A DNA stretch of 22,518 bases from CAYWNA01 sp964459305 (GCA_964459305.1 CAYWNA010000220.1:1-22518), one strand, 5' to 3'; shown: positions 14,630 through 22,450, counted from the first letter of the stretch. The notes: generated by a model from the sequence alone, not told the origin. Made by a program: numbers and translations.

Positions 14630-16534
14630 TCACCTCGCGTCTGCGGCGGCAGCAATCCGTATGGCTTGCCCGTCGTTTGCCGCCATGGAAACGGTCAAGA
14701 CGGTTGCAGCCGTTACCGGCTGCTGCTGGACGCGCACGTGCGTATGGGTTGGCACCGTCTTGTCGTCGCGATAGATGTGAGCGACGTAGTTCTTTTGCTT
14801 CGTGAGGAAATCGAGCGGGATTTCCAGCGTGCGTGGTTCGTCTGCGTTCATGCAGCCGACGAACCAGTCCTGGCCGCTTCGGCGGGCAATCACGGCGTGC
14901 TGGCCGATCCGCCCGTGAATAACTCGGGTGTCGTCCCACACCGTCGGCATGTGGTCAAAGAATTCCAGTTCCGGCTCGTCGCCGATGAACCGTTTCGAAC
15001 CGCCCGCCCCGCCTTTCTCATGCGGCGCGGACGGCGGCCGATCGTACCAGTACACGAATTGCCATGGGCTATACAGACAGACGGCCTTGGCCAGTTGATA
15101 TGCATGGGTGGCGTTGCGATCAACACGTGAGTCGTAGTAGCAGATCGTATTGTCCGCGGCCCCGGCCAACATGCGAGTGAACAGAATCGTCAGCGTCTGA
15201 TGGTTCGTCGGACTCGTCTCGTCGCCCGCGATCCCCTCCTGGGTCATCAAGCTCGGATAAGTGCGGGAGTAGCCGGTTGGCCGATACTCGTCGTGTACGT
15301 CGACCATCAGTTGATGTGCCGCTGCTTTGCGGACCGCCTCATGCAACCAGTCAGTCCACTTCTGTGAGCCGACGTTCACAAAGCCATACTTGACTCCTTT
15401 GACGCCCCAGCTTTGAAACAAAGGTAATACGTCGTCCAACTGGCGTTCGAGAGATCGGCGATTGACGTAAAGAATGATCCCGATGCCGCGTTCCTTTGCG
15501 TATTGGATCACTTCCGGCAAGTCCAGCGGACCGGGCGAGCGCTTTGGATCGACGTTCACCGTTGTCGCATCCGATTCCTCCGAGTACTCGTGGCCGTACC
15601 AGCCGGCATCGAATTCCACGTATTGAAGATTGTGCCGGGCGGCAAAATCGACGCACGCTTTGCCACCGATCGTGGTCAAAGTCACTTCGCGGATCACTTT
15701 GCCCGGCTTGATCCACGAGGGGTCCTTGATCTCGCATGGATCGTTCAGGTTCAGGATGAGATGGTTGTTCTCCAATAACCGGCCGGGACTGTCTGCCACC
15801 ATCACGACACGCCATGGGGTACTGAGGGGCAAATCTGCCTGCACCGAACTGCTCAACAAACTGACCAAAGCATGCGGCACGTCCTTAAGCGGTGCAAACT
15901 TCATGCGGGCATAGTCCACCAGCCTCGCCTCGGCCAGAACTGCGAACGTGTTTTCGTCGATCTTAATGGCCAGTGGCCGCTCGCAGCCAGGTTTGATTCC
16001 GCTGAGCGGCACTTCGGCGTACCGGCCTTGGGCGCTGTAAACGGCCCAGGCCGTGTGATCGTCCGAGAAACGAAACTCGCTTTTCTCTTTCGCGATGTGG
16101 ATCTGTTCCCATCCGTTCTGTTTTGGGATGACATAGCAAAACGCGATTCCCTCGTTATACGCGCGAAAGACCACCTGTAGACGCCGCGGCGGTTTCTGGC
16201 TGTCATCGAGATCCACAACCAGTTGATTGTAGTGATCGCGAACCGAATTCCTTTCGCCATACACCGGCGTCCAGGTCATATCGTGGGTGCTGGACGAGGC
16301 ATTGACGATGCGAAAGCCGCCCGAAAGCGCAGGCTCGTCTTTCAGTTCCAACCCAAGTTGCGACTCGACCAGAATTGGTGTGCCGTCACACGAAATTTCA
16401 TACTGAAGTGCCCCGCTGTCAGTCGTGTCAAACGCAACCACCAGTTTGCCATCGGGCGACGTCAGATCAGCCGCACTCACCGCACTAGCCATGATCCACA
16501 ACACGAAAACCACCAGTCGTCGCAGAGTCGTCAT
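14630..16534 (-). CDS. Glycoside hydrolase family 97 (alpha-glucosidase/alpha-galactosidase-type), exported
   Basis: I choose ATG 16534 (AGGAGG 8 nt upstream) over the adjacent TTG at 16537, giving 634 residues. A signal peptide (about 1-22) precedes the N-terminal beta-sandwich (SPDGKLVVAFDTTDSGALQYEIS), the TIM barrel (YVEFDAGWYG at 305-314, WGVKGVKYGFVNVG at 376-389, HDEYRPTGYSRTYPSLM at 414-430, DETSPTNHQ) and a C-terminal beta-domain. GH97 enzymes hydrolyse alpha-glucosides (inverting, SusB type) or alpha-galactosides (retaining). The retaining type has an Asp nucleophile in a KVDF-like motif; the equivalent here is KYGF, so the inverting SusB-like group is favoured. The upstream SIS gene is separated by a palindrome. 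The window has no SusC/D-type genes. Confidence 0.9.
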   Translation of the reverse strand: MTTLRRLVVFVLWIMASAVSAADLTSPDGKLVVAFDTTDSGALQYEISCDGTPILVESQLGLELKDEPALSGGFRIVNASSSTHDMTWTPVYGERNSVRDHYNQLVVDLDDSQKPPRRLQVVFRAYNEGIAFCYVIPKQNGWEQIHIAKEKSEFRFSDDHTAWAVYSAQGRYAEVPLSGIKPGCERPLAIKIDENTFAVLAEARLVDYARMKFAPLKDVPHALVSLLSSSVQADLPLSTPWRVVMVADSPGRLLENNHLILNLNDPCEIKDPSWIKPGKVIREVTLTTIGGKACVDFAARHNLQYVEFDAGWYGHEYSEESDATTVNVDPKRSPGPLDLPEVIQYAKERGIGIILYVNRRSLERQLDDVLPLFQSWGVKGVKYGFVNVGSQKWTDWLHEAVRKAAAHQLMVDVHDEYRPTGYSRTYPSLMTQEGIAGDETSPTNHQTLTILFTRMLAGAADNTICYYDSRVDRNATHAYQLAKAVCLYSPWQFVYWYDRPPSAPHEKGGAGGSKRFIGDEPELEFFDHMPTVWDDTRVIHGRIGQHAVIARRSGQDWFVGCMNADEPRTLEIPLDFLTKQKNYVAHIYRDDKTVPTHTHVRVQQQPVTAATVLTVSMAANDGQAIRIAAAADAR

Positions 16535-16557
16535 CAAACCGGCCTCCTGGCAAAAGG

Positions 16558-16651
16558 CTCGTTTAACCCGAAGCCGGAGGCGATGGCGTGCAGCGGGAAG
16601 GACAGTCGATACGAGCCGCTCGCCGTCGCCTCCGGCTTCGGGTTAAACGAG
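16558..16651. repeat. Perfect 26-bp inverted repeat (palindrome, 94 bp)
   Basis: Arms 16558-16583 and 16626-16651 are perfect reverse complements (outer part CTCGTTTAACCCGAAGC). Pairing continues inward with GGCG/CGCC and AGCGG/CCGCT around a 19-nt loop. It lies between the GH97 start and the SIS stop codon. It shares the core AACCCGAAGC with the palindrome at 17353-17419 and belongs to the same repeat family. Confidence 0.85.
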
Positions 16652-16679
16652 GAAGATAAAAACACATTGGCCGACGACG

Positions 16680-17288
16680 TCAGCCGGCGTATCGGCCCTG
16701 TTTGTTGATCCGTGCGAACACATCATTCAGCACCCAATGATGAAGGCAAAGATGAATGCTTTCGACCATGCCCATGTCATCAAGCTCGACGTGAAGCCCG
16801 TCTTGCTGCATCGTCTTCAGTTTTCCGCCGCCGTAGCCGGTCAAACCAAACGTCTTCAATCCGTGGCGGTTTGCCCAATCGACGGCATTCAACACGTTCG
16901 GACTGTTACCCGATCCGCTGATCGCGATCAACAGGTCGCCCGCACTGCCGTAGTTCATGAGTTGTTGGACAAATATCTGGTCGTAGTCCAAATCGTTGCC
17001 AACCGCCATAATCCAACCGGCATTGTCAGTCAGACTGAGGATCTTGAGCCGCCGTTTGGTCTCGTCGCGCAAATCCTCATCGCGCAGCGTGCTCTTGCCC
17101 AAATCCTCGCTAATGTGGCTGGCCGTCGTGCCCGATCCGCCGTTTCCGATGATGAACACGAACTTCTCATCGTCCCAGGCCTGATAGATCAAATCGGCCC
17201 AGCGGTCCACGGCCGCACGATCGATACGGTCCAGTTCCTGCTTGAGCCGCCGCACGTAGTCGTCGGCGTTCAGCGTGATTCCCAGCAT
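16680..17288 (-). CDS. SIS-domain protein, GmhA-like (sedoheptulose 7-phosphate isomerase type)
   Basis: The 202-residue protein starts at ATG 17288, with GGAGGA about 8 nt upstream. It is a single SIS domain with GNGGSGTTASH (48-58) and ISGSGNSPNVLNAV (123-136) as sugar-phosphate binding loops. GmhA makes D-glycero-D-manno-heptose 7-phosphate for lipopolysaccharide and related glycans. Some zinc-site residues differ from E. coli GmhA: the Gln before the C-terminal His appears as Glu (ESIHLCLHH). So exact activity is less certain than family. The gene is bracketed by two palindromes (17353-17419 upstream, 16558-16651 downstream). Confidence 0.85.
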   Translation of the reverse strand: MLGITLNADDYVRRLKQELDRIDRAAVDRWADLIYQAWDDEKFVFIIGNGGSGTTASHISEDLGKSTLRDEDLRDETKRRLKILSLTDNAGWIMAVGNDLDYDQIFVQQLMNYGSAGDLLIAISGSGNSPNVLNAVDWANRHGLKTFGLTGYGGGKLKTMQQDGLHVELDDMGMVESIHLCLHHWVLNDVFARINKQGRYAG

Positions 17289-17352
17289 TAGCTAAATCCT
17301 CCGTCGTGGTTACAGAAACGGTTGGTTGGACAGCGCCACGTTGGCGTCCGAG

Positions 17353-17419
17353 GGTAACCCGAAGCGTAAGCGAGGGAACGCGTGTTGCGGCAATTCCCTC
17401 GCTTACGCTTCGGGTTACC
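17353..17419. repeat. Perfect 26-bp inverted repeat (palindrome, 67 bp)
   Basis: Arms 17353-17378 and 17394-17419 are perfect reverse complements around a 15-nt loop (outer part GGTAACCCGAAGCG). Translated through, it gives the 'SVSEG...SLTLRVT' peptide that often appears in planctomycete spurious ORFs. It sits between the MFS stop codon and the SIS start, outside either gene. Confidence 0.85.
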
Positions 17420-17446
17420 ATGTCCACTCTAACCGACAGCGGCCGC

Positions 17447-18862
17447 TCATGTCACGGTGTCTGCTTCGGGGCGGTAGCACAACGCGACCGGCAGCATGAA
17501 CAGTGCGGCCAGGGCGAACATTCCGTTCTCCGGCCACTGCCGCCAATGCAGGAACGCAGTGCCAGCCCAGTAGATCCCCGATGACGCGAAAATGCCGATC
17601 CAATTCAACAGATTCTGCGTGGCGATCATCCGTCCTTTCAAGCCTTCGGGCGGCCGGGTTTGGAGAAAGACCTGCAAGGGAACGGCAAACATGCCGGTGA
17701 ACATGCCCAATATGCACAATACGGCCAGACTTCCCCAGAAGCCCAGCAAATGCTGGTTGGGGCCGCCGCGGGCCGCCATCAGCAGCAGAAAAGCGACCAT
17801 GCCCCATGCGCCCGCTCGCTGCACGGGGGCCCGCATCCGGCCGCGTGCGACAGCCCCGGCAATGGCACTGCCGATGGCAATCCCGAGGCTGATGATCGTG
17901 ACCAAGTAACTGGTCTTCTCGTAGTTCAGACCAAGCTGGAGCCTGCCCAGCGCGTTCACCGCGGGTTGCACGATCGCCGCAGTCAGCCAGAACACGATCG
18001 ATACGATCAGCGCTCGGCGCAGCGGCGCATCCTGTGCCAGCAAATGCCGCATCACCCGGGGGATGGCTACCATCTCCCATCGAAATTCCAGTTGCGGGGC
18101 CGAACGAGGCACACGACGGATCGCCAACGCCATAACGGTCCCCAGCGCGGCGATCCCCACACAGACCAATCCGGCCAGCCACAATTGACCACCCCACCAG
18201 TCCATGAGCTTTCCTGCAACGGCGCTGCCGAAGATAATTGCCAGGAACGTGGTCATCAGCACGATCCCATTAGCCGCCGGCAGGTCCCGTTCGCGCAGCA
18301 TCTCCGGTAGGATGCCATACTTGCCAGGGCCAAAGAACGCGCTTTGGGATCCCATCAGGAACAAGATGCCGCACAGCGCGGCCATCACGACGGGGACAAG
18401 CCCTGACTGGGCATACCAGAAGAAACCGGCCACGCCTGCCGCCATGATGACGATCTCGGCCACCTTCGCAGCCAAAATGACACGGTGTTTACTCCAGCGG
18501 TCCGACAAGTAGCCCGCGTAGCCGGAGAAAAGGATAAAAGGCAGCGAGAACATGAGCAGTCCGAGCCACTGTAGGTCGCGCTCCTTGCCCTGGCTGCCCG
18601 CGGCAACCGGTACGGCGACAAACAGCAACAGCAGGAGCTGCTTGAAAAGATTGTCGTTGAATGCGCCAAAGAACTGCGTGGCCGTTATGCCCCAGAACGC
18701 CTTGTCGGCGCAAAGCTGCGGGCATGATTCCCCGGACGCGTCGCCGTGTACGACTTGGGCATCGGTGTTCGGCCAGGCTGAAGCCCCGGCATTCGCGGCC
18801 GGACGCCCGTCGTCCGCCCGCGATTCTTCTGCAGTTTCGTCAATCCTTGACAAGCCGTTCAA
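17447..18862 (-). CDS. MFS transporter, LplT-like (lysophospholipid transporter type)
   Basis: The 471-residue protein has an N-terminal polar stretch of about 55 residues, then about 12 hydrophobic helices. FFGAFNDNLFKQLLLLL (about 64-80) is the characteristic opening of the LplT group, and SGYAGYLSDRWSKHRV is an MFS motif-A-like loop. LplT proteins flip lysophospholipids for reacylation; distant members may carry other lipids or drugs, so the cargo is not certain. The TTG start (18860-18862) overlaps the thiC stop by 4 nt (TTGA). This suggests translational coupling to thiC, although a functional link is not obvious. Confidence 0.88.
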   Translation of the reverse strand: MNGLSRIDETAEESRADDGRPAANAGASAWPNTDAQVVHGDASGESCPQLCADKAFWGITATQFFGAFNDNLFKQLLLLLFVAVPVAAGSQGKERDLQWLGLLMFSLPFILFSGYAGYLSDRWSKHRVILAAKVAEIVIMAAGVAGFFWYAQSGLVPVVMAALCGILFLMGSQSAFFGPGKYGILPEMLRERDLPAANGIVLMTTFLAIIFGSAVAGKLMDWWGGQLWLAGLVCVGIAALGTVMALAIRRVPRSAPQLEFRWEMVAIPRVMRHLLAQDAPLRRALIVSIVFWLTAAIVQPAVNALGRLQLGLNYEKTSYLVTIISLGIAIGSAIAGAVARGRMRAPVQRAGAWGMVAFLLLMAARGGPNQHLLGFWGSLAVLCILGMFTGMFAVPLQVFLQTRPPEGLKGRMIATQNLLNWIGIFASSGIYWAGTAFLHWRQWPENGMFALAALFMLPVALCYRPEADTVT

Positions 18863-20196
18863 CCTTCGTGCTGGGCGGTCTCCAACGGAACAGGATCACT
18901 CTCATCGCACATTTTACGAATGTCCTCGGTGATCTTCATAGAGCAATACTTCGGACCGCACATGCTGCAGAAATGAGCGGCCTTGAACGAGTCCTGAGGC
19001 AGCGTCTCGTCGTGATAGGCCTGCGCGGTTTCCGGATCCAACGCCAAACGAAACTGCTCCTTCCAGTCGAAATCGAAGCGGGCCTTGCTGATCGCGTCGT
19101 CTCGATCCCGCGCGCCCGGGCGATGGCGAGCGAGATCGGCAGCGTGAGCAGCGATTTTGTAGGCAACAACGCCCTCTCTCACATCGTCGATGTTCGGCAG
19201 CCCCAAATGCTCCTTCGGCGTGACATAACATAGCATCGACGCTCCGCTCCAGGCCGCCAGCGCGCCGCCGATCGCACTGGTGATGTGATCGTAGCCCGGG
19301 GCAATATCCGTCACCAGCGGACCGAGCACGTAGAATGGTGCTCCGTGGCACATTTCGATCTCTTTCTTGACGTTCATGTCGATTTGGTCCATGGGAATGT
19401 GCCCGGGTCCTTCCACCATCACTTGGGTGCCGTTGCCCCAGCTTCGCTTGACCAACTGGCCCAATACCTCCAATTCAGCAAACTGGGCCTCGTCGCTGGC
19501 ATCGGCGATCGAGCCGGGGCGCAGACCGTCGCCCAGACTCCAGGTGACGTCGTACTCGCGCATGATCGAGCACAGATCGTCAAAACTCTCATACAGCGGA
19601 TTCTGCTTGCGATGCGCGATCATCCACTTGGCGATTAGCGATCCACCACGGCTGACGATGCCGGTGAGGCGGCCTGCGGCCAAAGGCAAATGCTCCCTCA
19701 GCACGCCGCAATGGACGGTCATGTAGTCGACGCCCTGCTTGGCCTGCTGTTCCACCACATCCAGGAAATGCTGGGGCTTCATGTCCTCGATATTGCCACC
19801 CAGCTCTTCCAGCATCTGATAGATCGGCACGGTCCCAATGGGGACGGGCGATGCGTCGATGATCGTTCGACGGATTCTGTCGATGTCCTTGCCCGTCGAA
19901 AGGTCCATTACGGTGTCGGCCCCGTAGCGGATGGCGATATCCAGTTTCCCAAGTTCGCCCTCGACATCCCCGGTAACAGCCGAATTGCCAATGTTCGCAT
20001 TGATTTTGCACTTGGCCGCAATGCCGATGCAAATCGGCTCCAATTGGCCAGCGAGATGTAACTTATTGGCAGGGATCGCCATGCGCCCGGCTTCGACTTC
20101 AATGCGAACCGTTTCCGGCGGCAGGTTTTCGCACTTGGCGACGTATTCCATTTCCGGCGTAATTTCGCCGGCTCGTGCTGCTTCCAATTGAGTCAT
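18859..20196 (-). CDS. thiC: Phosphomethylpyrimidine synthase ThiC
   Basis: The ATG at 20196 is preferred (GGAGA about 10 nt upstream) over a TTG at 20235, giving 445 residues. ThiC converts aminoimidazole ribotide to hydroxymethylpyrimidine phosphate in thiamine synthesis, as a radical-SAM-like [4Fe-4S] enzyme. Signature blocks are AKCKINANIGNS, GADTVMDLSTG, SPVPIGTVPIYQ, SRGGS, GDGLRPGSIADASDEAQF, VMVEGPGHIP, and near the end CSMCGPKYC (CX2CX4C), which ligates the cluster. It is the short type without the extra N-terminal domain of the E. coli enzyme. No TPP riboswitch is evident in the short leader. The MFS gene follows with a 4-nt overlap. Confidence 0.96.
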   Translation of the reverse strand: MTQLEAARAGEITPEMEYVAKCENLPPETVRIEVEAGRMAIPANKLHLAGQLEPICIGIAAKCKINANIGNSAVTGDVEGELGKLDIAIRYGADTVMDLSTGKDIDRIRRTIIDASPVPIGTVPIYQMLEELGGNIEDMKPQHFLDVVEQQAKQGVDYMTVHCGVLREHLPLAAGRLTGIVSRGGSLIAKWMIAHRKQNPLYESFDDLCSIMREYDVTWSLGDGLRPGSIADASDEAQFAELEVLGQLVKRSWGNGTQVMVEGPGHIPMDQIDMNVKKEIEMCHGAPFYVLGPLVTDIAPGYDHITSAIGGALAAWSGASMLCYVTPKEHLGLPNIDDVREGVVAYKIAAHAADLARHRPGARDRDDAISKARFDFDWKEQFRLALDPETAQAYHDETLPQDSFKAAHFCSMCGPKYCSMKITEDIRKMCDESDPVPLETAQHEG

Positions 20197-20278
20197 AGCC
20201 GAGCATTCTCCGTAAGGTGATCCCTCGATGGGCAAAAGTGCAAGAGCATGGGCAAGTCAGTGCCGAGGCAAACGATTC

Positions 20279-20306
20279 ATACTATCGCTAGCTCGCTGGC
20301 TGTCAA
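20279..20306 (-). promoter_or_regulatory. Putative thiC promoter
   Basis: On the minus strand TTGACA (20301-20306) and TAGTAT (20279-20284) are 16 bp apart, a perfect -35 and a 4/6 -10. Transcription would start near 20272, leaving a leader of about 75 nt before the thiC ATG. That is too short for a complete TPP riboswitch. Confidence 0.55.
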
Positions 20307-20351
20307 TTGCGGCCAAACGATGGAAACAGCTTGGCATCAACGGAACTTTTC

Positions 20352-20396
20352 CATTCGAACGGCATCGAATGCTCAGGCACCAAGGCCGGGTGCCTG
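20352..20396. repeat. Two adjacent small hairpins in the thiC / HTH divergent region
   Basis: CATTCGA-N6-TCGAATG (20352-20371) and CAGGCACC-N7-GGTGCCTG (20374-20396) are perfect 7- and 8-bp dyads, two bases apart. They lie upstream of the HTH gene and about 50 bp beyond the thiC promoter, so they could be operator sites or RNA hairpins. No T-tract follows. Confidence 0.45.
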
Positions 20397-20445
20397 GTAC
20401 CATCAGCGGGCGGGACGGTCACGGGATAGAGGGGGTAGGTACGAC

Positions 20446-21000
20446 ATGTCATCTGCCGAGTCCGGCGCACGTCGCTCCAATTCCACTCCTCCGGTGGGGG
20501 TAAATGGAGTTGCAAAGCACGTAAGATCCCGCCAACGGTTGCATCGGGTCAAAACGGTTCGTCTTCAACAGGGAATGTCTTTGCGCACAGCGGCACGTCA
20601 GCTGGGATCCAATGTACGTGAGACGAGAAGCCAGGAGGACGAGTCGACCGATTTGAGTCTGAGCGAACTCTACGAATGGCAGGCCGCCCTAAACGTGCCG
20701 ATTGGCGATCTGCTAGTGGATCCCGGTACGCCACTTTCGCGGCCCGTCATGGAACGGGCTCAGATGGTCCGTTTGATGAAGACGGCAACGGCGATGCTTG
20801 AGGTTGCCCCAACAGCTCGGACACGACGTTTGGCTCAGATGATGGTGGACCAACTGGTCGAGGTGATGCCGGAACTGAGCGGCATCGGACCGTGGCACTC
20901 CGTGGGCCAGCGCCGCAGTTTGGACGAATACGGGCGCATTGTTGAACGCTGTGTGCCCGACGATTTTTTGCAGGTGTCACATCTTGACAATTCGGAATGA
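20446..21000 (+). CDS. XRE-type helix-turn-helix protein, planctomycete family
   Basis: The frame is open from 20248, but the ATG at 20446 is the more plausible start because upstream sequence is unlike protein and a GGGGGTAGG tract lies just before it. The 184-residue product has a Cro/C1-like HTH region (LHRVKTVRLQQGMSLRTAARQLG, then LSLSELYEWQAALNVPIGDLLVDP) and a conserved C-terminal region with helices (MVRLMKTATAMLEVAP, RRLAQMMVDQLVEVMPEL) and the ending GQRRSLDEYGRIVER. From memory this resembles a planctomycete-restricted HTH family; targets are unknown. It converges on the sigma factor gene. Confidence 0.78.
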   Translation: MSSAESGARRSNSTPPVGVNGVAKHVRSRQRLHRVKTVRLQQGMSLRTAARQLGSNVRETRSQEDESTDLSLSELYEWQAALNVPIGDLLVDPGTPLSRPVMERAQMVRLMKTATAMLEVAPTARTRRLAQMMVDQLVEVMPELSGIGPWHSVGQRRSLDEYGRIVERCVPDDFLQVSHLDNSE

Positions 21001-21076
21001 TCCGTTATACATTACTTTATCGTTATTAGTCCCCCTATCTTCATCGTTTCGTGCGAGTGCAATCATCTCTCCGTAC

Positions 21077-21116
21077 GAAAAAGGGCCCGCAGCTAGACCG
21101 GCTGCGGGCCTTTTTT
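21077..21116. terminator. Bidirectional intrinsic terminator
   Basis: GGCCCGCAGC (21084-21093) pairs perfectly with GCTGCGGGCC (21101-21110) around a 7-nt loop, followed by six T on the plus strand and preceded by five or more A, which read as T on the minus strand. It lies between the convergent HTH gene and the sigma factor gene and can end both transcripts. Confidence 0.9.
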
Positions 21117-21130
21117 CTTTCATCAAGTTG

Positions 21131-21718
21131 CTAGACAGCAACTAGCGTCTCGACTTGCTTGGCCAGTCGCTTTCGAGCCACGTGCAACCGGCGCTTGATC
21201 GTACCAAGGGGCGCGTCGAACTGGTGGCTCATTTCGATCAGCGACTGTCCCTTAACGTAGAACGCCTCCAACGTCTGGCGGTCCAAATCGCGAAGTCGTG
21301 CGAGACCTGCCCGCACCTGCGTCTTGCGCTCGTCGGCCAGAACGGCCGCCAAAGGCGTCTCCTCTTCGACGCATGCGGAAGCCAGCGTCTCCGGTTCGGC
21401 CAGCAAGTTGGGACGGCGACGTACGACTCGGTTGATCGCCATGCGGTGAGCGATCGACCGCAGCCACGAGCCGAAGCACTCCGGTTCGCGCAACTGCTCG
21501 ATCTTCTGCATCGCTTGGACGAAAACGTCCTGGCACAACTCCTGCGCCTCGGTGTAGTTACCCAGTCGCTGCATGGCGATGGCGAAGACGTGCCGCTGGA
21601 ACCGTTCGAACAGCTCGCCGAACGCATCGCGCTGGCCCGTCTGGGCAGCGACGACTAGCTGAGCAACCGTAGCCGTTCGGATGTCGATGGTGCGAGTGGT
21701 TGTGGTGCAGGTAGTCAT
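21131..21718 (-). CDS. Sigma-70 family (ECF-like) RNA polymerase sigma factor
   Basis: The ATG at 21718, with GAGAGA 8 nt upstream, gives 195 residues; the upstream TTG extension to 21772 looks non-coding. Region 2 spans about 20-100 (RDAFGELFERFQRHVFAIAMQRLG, AQELCQDVFVQAMQKIEQLREPECFGSWLRSIAHRMAINRVVRRR). Region 4 spans about 133-187 (RAGLARLRDLDRQTLEAFYVKGQSLIEMSHQFDAPLGTIKRRLHVARKRL). Regions 1 and 3 are absent, the two-domain layout of ECF sigma factors. No anti-sigma factor is adjacent in this window. The upstream small gene and a GAAC-N16-CGTCTA promoter candidate suggest an autoregulated unit. Confidence 0.92.
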   Translation of the reverse strand: MTTCTTTTRTIDIRTATVAQLVVAAQTGQRDAFGELFERFQRHVFAIAMQRLGNYTEAQELCQDVFVQAMQKIEQLREPECFGSWLRSIAHRMAINRVVRRRPNLLAEPETLASACVEEETPLAAVLADERKTQVRAGLARLRDLDRQTLEAFYVKGQSLIEMSHQFDAPLGTIKRRLHVARKRLAKQVETLVAV

Positions 21719-21882
21719 GGTTCGAGTCTCTCTGAAAATGCTGTTCGAAAGATGGTCGGTCCAGCGAACCAATCGCTCGAAACGCAGGGCGACACGCGAA
21801 GAACGGTCGACAGGAGTGCCGGCAGCACAGCCGAGCGTTCGATCAGGCTTCCGCGTCGCCAGAATTGACAGAGGTCAACGAG

Positions 21883-22178
21883 TCAATTCAGGCTAACCGC
21901 GCGGAAGGCTGCGCACCGCTTGGCCGCGTCACGGGCCAATGCGATCCGCGTTTCGCCGAACAACGGCTCGCCGGCTTGCAACTGGCCTGACGGCGTTCCG
22001 ACGCGAGGCATGACTCGGAGCCGGATAGGCAGGCTGTTGCGCGCAAGACCGGTCTGGTATAGAGGCGTGGGAAACGGAGACCTTGCTTGCGCAGCTCGAT
22101 CATGCCGACCACATCGGTGCCATTCCGGCGGTCGTTGACAAGATCCATCGCTATGTTGGCAATGATAAAGCTACGCAT
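21883..22178 (-). pseudogene. Small gene with apparent -1 frameshift (98-residue predicted fused product)
   Basis: The ATG at 22178 has a strong AGGAGG 6 nt upstream. The frame opens with MRSFIIANIAMDLVNDRRNG and looks coding to about codon 37. After that the original frame continues to a stop at 21888 but looks Ser/Arg/Cys-rich and non-coding. The -1 frame reads YQTGLARNSLPIRLRVMPR..., ending at the stop at 21883-21885. The switch lies at TTTCCCA (minus strand, 22068-22074), in the X-XXY-YYZ phase of a -1 slippery site. Hand counts give about 44% A/T at second codon positions in the -1 frame against about 27% in the original frame. The feature type is provisional: programmed shift, sequencing error and decay are all possible. 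The family is not recognised. It lies 164 bp upstream of the sigma factor gene, same strand. Confidence 0.5.
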
Positions 22179-22382
22179 CAGAGTCCTCCTCTGCGCCTTC
22201 CCACGCGCAGTCAGAGAGTGAACCTAGAGAAACAACACTGTGTCCTGTAATCTGGTTCCCGCCAGTCATTCGCGGGTTCCAACTACAAGTCCAACGCGAA
22301 AGTCGGTTGGCGACGAGTCGATTTGTGGGGATGAACCACAAAACGCCCGTCGCAGCCGTACTTTCGGCGGGAGACTCGGTAA
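22179..22382. other. Leader region between the putative ECF-type promoter and the small gene
   Basis: If the promoter at 22383-22408 is used, this stretch is a roughly 200-nt transcribed leader on the minus strand. It holds TTTGTGG-N7-CCACAAA (22322-22342) and, next to the AGGAGG, a CTGCGC / GCGCAG stem. No gene was recognised in it; a 79-codon frame overlapping the small gene start is treated as chance. Confidence 0.4.
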
Positions 22383-22432
22383 TAGACGGCCCATCGGCAA
22401 GAAGGTTCACGATTTTTCTAAAAAATTTTGGA
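22383..22432 (-). promoter_or_regulatory. Putative ECF-type promoter with AT-rich upstream element
   Basis: On the minus strand, GAAC (22405-22408) and CGTCTA (22383-22388) are separated by exactly 16 bp, the classic -35/-10 layout for ECF sigma factors. Just upstream of the -35 lies an A/T run (22411-22430, minus strand AAAATTTTTTAGAAAAATC) like an UP element. Transcription would run toward the small gene and the sigma gene. Inferred by eye. Confidence 0.5.
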
Positions 22433-22450
22433 AAGGAGGTTAGCCAGCCG

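Noticed and set aside
17167..17427. 86-codon minus-strand frame containing SVSEG...SLTLRVT
   Set aside because: This peptide is the translation of the palindromic repeat at 17353-17419, a familiar source of spurious planctomycete ORFs.
20236..20445. TPP riboswitch upstream of thiC
   Set aside because: A CCTGAG-containing hairpin lies on the minus strand, but it is upstream of the likely promoter and lacks the rest of the conserved core.
22171..22410. 79-codon minus-strand frame upstream of the small gene
   Set aside because: It overlaps the ribosome-binding site and start of the small gene and the promoter region, with no recognisable sequence.
22240..22443. 67-codon plus-strand frame
   Set aside because: It runs across the predicted minus-strand promoter and AT-rich element and has no family motif.
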